A stretch of 64,000 bases of DNA. Origin: Psilocybe azurescens. Lineage: Eukaryota; Basidiomycota; Agaricomycetes; Agaricales; Agrocybaceae. Position numbers and translations under genes: made by a program. The stretch is from contig JAJIRX010000557.1 in NCBI GenBank assembly GCA_023853785.1, positions 682,001 through 746,000 on the forward strand, read 5' to 3'. The notes under the pieces were generated by a model. The model did not search any database. It saw only the letters and a list, made by a program, of their open reading frames with translations, and was not told the DNA's origin. Below are positions 61,199 to 64,000 of this stretch, piece after piece. Position 1 is the first letter of the stretch. The number at the start of each line of letters is the position of its first letter.

Positions 61199-63032
61199 TT
61201 ATTTTAAATATATTTGGAGGGCTTGGAAACGCTCTGCCGCCCTGCGCAGGGTATCTACGTCCTTGCAGAATGCGAAACGGGCATAAGCCTCCCCGATGTT
61301 TGCGTGCTCCTCGCAATAGAACTAATGATATTGGTTAGCAATTGAACAAGATTACTTATAAGGCAACGTAAGTACCTCGCTGACTGGGATTGAGGAAACT
61401 CCGATTTCGTTCGCAATGAACCAACAGGCTCTGCGAGCCATCAGCATGAATTTCGCATTAATACAGAGTGTATCTCACCGAAAATCGCGTCCTCTTCCTA
61501 ATACGCTATCAGGGAACGGATAATTCTCTGGGAAATCGACTTGAGAAATATCCTATCGCAATTATTAGGTGGTCGTAATGCAACGATAAAAATGCAGGTA
61601 TACCAAAAGGATGAAGTAACTTCCTTCAGGATGAGTGTATTTCAATCCGAGGTCATCGAAAGCTTTAGTAAGAATATCCCGCCTTTCCGCATATTCTGAG
61701 AGTTGAGTTTCAAAGAATTTTTTCTCTCTGGCCAGCTCAAGACCACTAGCAGCAGCTTCTTGAAGCGGAGAATTGGAGCAGAAAATAATTCGCGTGCTCG
61801 CTGCTAAAGTGGGTTGAATAATCGATTTTGGGCCAATGAGCCAACCGATACGCCACCCTGTAGCTGCAAACGCCTCTGCGAAAGATAAGGATAACCATTA
61901 ATAAATCTTCCATAGATTAAGCACATGCTTACTGCCTGCAGAACCCACCGTCACTGTGCGATCCCACATGCCAGGTAAGTTGGCAATGCGGACGTGTTCT
62001 TTTCCATCAAAGACAAGGCAGTCATACTGGCATGGTTTTTATTTAAAGCACGACAGCGGAAACAAATATTAGCACATACCACTTCATCCGCCATCACGAG
62101 GAGATTAAATTCTTCCGCTATCGCTGCTATGGCTTCCAACTCTGCCTTAGTAAAAACCTTCCCGACAGGATTGTGCGGTGTGTTCACAATGATCATCTTG
62201 GCCCTTGGCGTAATGGCACGACTGGGAGAGGAAGACTGAGTTCATTTCCCAAAGGAAAAGAAGCAAACGGAAATACCGAAGCTCATCAATGTCGATAGTC
62301 CAGTCGTCACTCGTGGGTTTCGTAAGAGAATCTTTAGGAGGGTGCAATGGAACGTAGACAGGTTTTCCACCATTGAATGTCACAGATGGAAGGTACTGGT
62401 CAAAGAACGGCTCGAACATAATAACCTCATCGCCCTGCTCTAAAAACGCAGTGAAGACGGAGTATTGTCCTGAGAGATATCTTGGCGTTAGCTTGGGTGA
62501 TGCTGAAATAGCATCAACAAATTCGCATACCCTCATTTGCACCGCTTGTCACGAGAATTTCAGATTCTACGTCCAAATCTCTATTGAATTGTGGGCCATA
62601 GAATCCTTTAATGGCCTCACGGAGACGTATGCGCCCCCTTGGGTGAGAATAGTGGTTTGGTGCGACTGTATTGAGGGCGGCTTCCGCTGCATCGGTGACC
62701 CATTTTGGGGGCGCAAAGTTCATGTAACCTTGTCCGAGATTAATGCAGTCCGCGGGCAAGTTGACCGCGCTGAGCCACAATCGCAGGATGAGACAGGCTT
62801 CTAAACCACGTACAGATAACATGACTGCATACCTGAAGATAGTCCAAACGTCAAGTGCCAGTGCTCTTCCCTCCTTCAAACGAGATGAAAAAGGAATCAA
62901 GTTGCTTCGGTCGCTGGAGGGGACGACGCCGCCATTCGTCTTTGCCATCGTGGTACGAGATATAGAATTGGAGTGGAGAAAATTCCTGAGAAACGGGGTG
63001 ATTGTATGTGCTTTTGGTAGATGCCTTAGCAT
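61199..63032 (-). CDS. BNA3: Bna3-type kynurenine/aromatic aminotransferase
   Basis: Fold-type I PLP aminotransferase like yeast Bna3 and mammalian KYAT/GTK, turning kynurenine into kynurenate and transaminating aromatic amino acids. Blocks: CINLGQGYMNFAPPKWV, NHYSHPRGRIRLREAIKGFY, ILVTSGANEGM, FLEQGDEVIMFEPFFDQYLP, MIIVNTPHNPVGKVFTKAEL, FNLLVMADEVYDCLVFDG, TVGSAGKAFAATGWRIGWLI (PLP lysine in SAGK), EGSYFILLDISQVDFP and YARFAFCKD. It ends QALQIYLK at 61199. ATG 62948 (MAKTNGG) is one start; an in-frame ATG at 63032 adds a basic, acid-free leader MLRHLPKAHTITPFLRNFLH, a likely mitochondrial targeting sequence. Introns join without a frameshift. The 3' end is 124 bp from the convergent helicase stop. 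Confidence 0.88.
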
Positions 63033-64000
63033 CTAGCAAAGATTGAAGAGATTTAGTAAGCCTTGCCATCAGATCTATTCTTGAGAGCAGCAGTAATGCG
63101 GCAATGTCATCGGACATTCCGGATAATCGGACGGCCTCGGCTTTAATGAATTACAGTAATGCTGAGCAGTGAGAATAGAAATAAGTTGCCTATTTATTTA
63201 ATAGTAACAATATGTGCAGCATACGTGGCAAACAGGCTGAGAGAAGACTCAGAGGGGCCAATGGAAGCGACCTTGTACTACATGATCATCGTCTGTAACA
63301 TCTTAATGACACCGCCACCCCGTCAACGTGCTTTAAATTTTGCGAAGTAACTTACAGCTTAATTCCCCACGGTCAACAGGCACTCAACCTGGGCTTCGTT
63401 GTATTCATTTACTCTATCTCTTTCCCTCGATGCTTCCAAAACACATACCTTCATTGAATAGTGACATAATCATCTCTTCCTACTGGTATGCTCCAGAGAT
63501 CGCGTTTGCCATGTGCTGTATTGCTAGTCGGTGCTTCGTTCTCTGATTCCACTTTCTTGGAGGTTCTCCTTGGTTCTGCATATATTCCATTGGGCCTTTT
63601 TCCGACCATTACATCCGGGCGATATCTAGAAGCCTATCTCTGTCACCGCGTTGGGTTATCACCAACGTATGCTCCGTCTTTGGAAGCTTCGTTTGCTCAT
63701 TTTCTAGAAGCTTATCTCCTCGTCACTGCGACGGGACGGGGGCGCGTTCGATTTAGATTGCCAGTGATCATGATACATCATCATCCGGTAACGAGAGCCA
63801 GCCTATTTGTGTTTGTCATAGCGAACGTCAGGCCTATTGGTTTAGGAAATGACCAGCTCCCCGAACCTCAGCCGTGAAGAACCGAGCCTTCTCCGTTTCT
63901 AGTCTATCACCTCATTTTTCGTGGGCTGAAGTTCGGTGGTACTTTGTATTTATGTTGACATCTTTATCTCTGCGTGTCTATGATCGAGTATGATCGCCCA
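63033..64000. other. Window end, no gene seen
   Basis: The last 970 bases contain a 130-aa plus ORF (63488-63877) and a 63-aa ORF (63159-63350) that look like chance frames. The larger one includes two diverged copies of a 26-28 nt string (63624-63650 and 63703-63730). A promoter for BNA3 must lie at its left end. Confidence 0.5.

Noticed and set aside
62373..62804. 143-aa plus ORF
   Set aside because: It is the antisense shadow of conserved BNA3 exons.
63488..63877. 129-aa plus ORF at the window end
   Set aside because: Contains an internal imperfect DNA repeat and no recognisable domain; likely a chance frame.

Overview
The window is nuclear DNA of a filamentous basidiomycete, most likely an agaricomycete (mushroom class). 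Genes are packed on both strands, nearly all are cut by many 45-65 nt GT-AG introns with CTRAY-like branch points, and the gene families include a DUF6534 membrane protein typical of Agaricomycetes. About 27 genes are readable: 22 recognised as a known family, 4 hypothetical, 1 orphan ORF. I see no rRNA, tRNA, transposon, CRISPR array or prokaryotic-style operon.

Layout. 1-5.4 kb: 3' part of a GtaA-type glutaminase and a Pro/Ser-rich hypothetical protein. 5.4-13 kb: a WTAP/Mum2-like protein, a STEEP1 (CXorf56) homologue, an Avo2-like ankyrin protein (TORC2) and a SUT-type sugar transporter. 13-20 kb: DPH6 (diphthamide synthesis), cytosolic phenylalanyl-tRNA synthetase beta subunit, EMC10 and a hypothetical protein. 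21-29 kb: BSD2/Ndfip, a GNAT acetyltransferase, DUF6534 and a Prm10/ThrE-like transporter. 29-42 kb: phenylalanyl-tRNA synthetase alpha subunit, PEX2, the Kap120/importin-11 karyopherin, SLX4 and folylpolyglutamate synthase. 42-49 kb: a BRCT protein, a secreted aldose 1-epimerase and EFR3. 49-63 kb: a small secreted protein, an old-yellow-enzyme relative, mitochondrial SCOT, an SLH1/ASCC3-type helicase and a BNA3-type aminotransferase.

The genes are mostly housekeeping and do not form one pathway. There are loose themes: translation (both PheRS subunits, DPH6, SLH1), proteostasis and trafficking (EMC10, BSD2, PEX2, KAP120, EFR3) and DNA repair (SLX4, BRCT protein). Many are head-to-head pairs sharing 0.14-0.4 kb promoters; three of these carry a TCACGTG site, one a CCAAT cluster and one an ACGCGT box.

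The strongest unexpected signal is technical. At about 20 places a conserved reading frame is broken by one base, nearly always in a mononucleotide run and including essential genes (both PheRS subunits). This suggests uncorrected homopolymer errors in the assembly; simple gene prediction would invent wrong introns, truncations and tails. The best biological oddities are a 14-nt microexon carrying most of the Walker A motif of the SLH1-like helicase, a possible 5-nt exon in the glutaminase, two GC-AG introns, a helicase with a decayed and shortened second cassette, and two enzymes with in-frame upstream starts that would add a mitochondrial leader. I did not find a convincing new defence or metabolic system.
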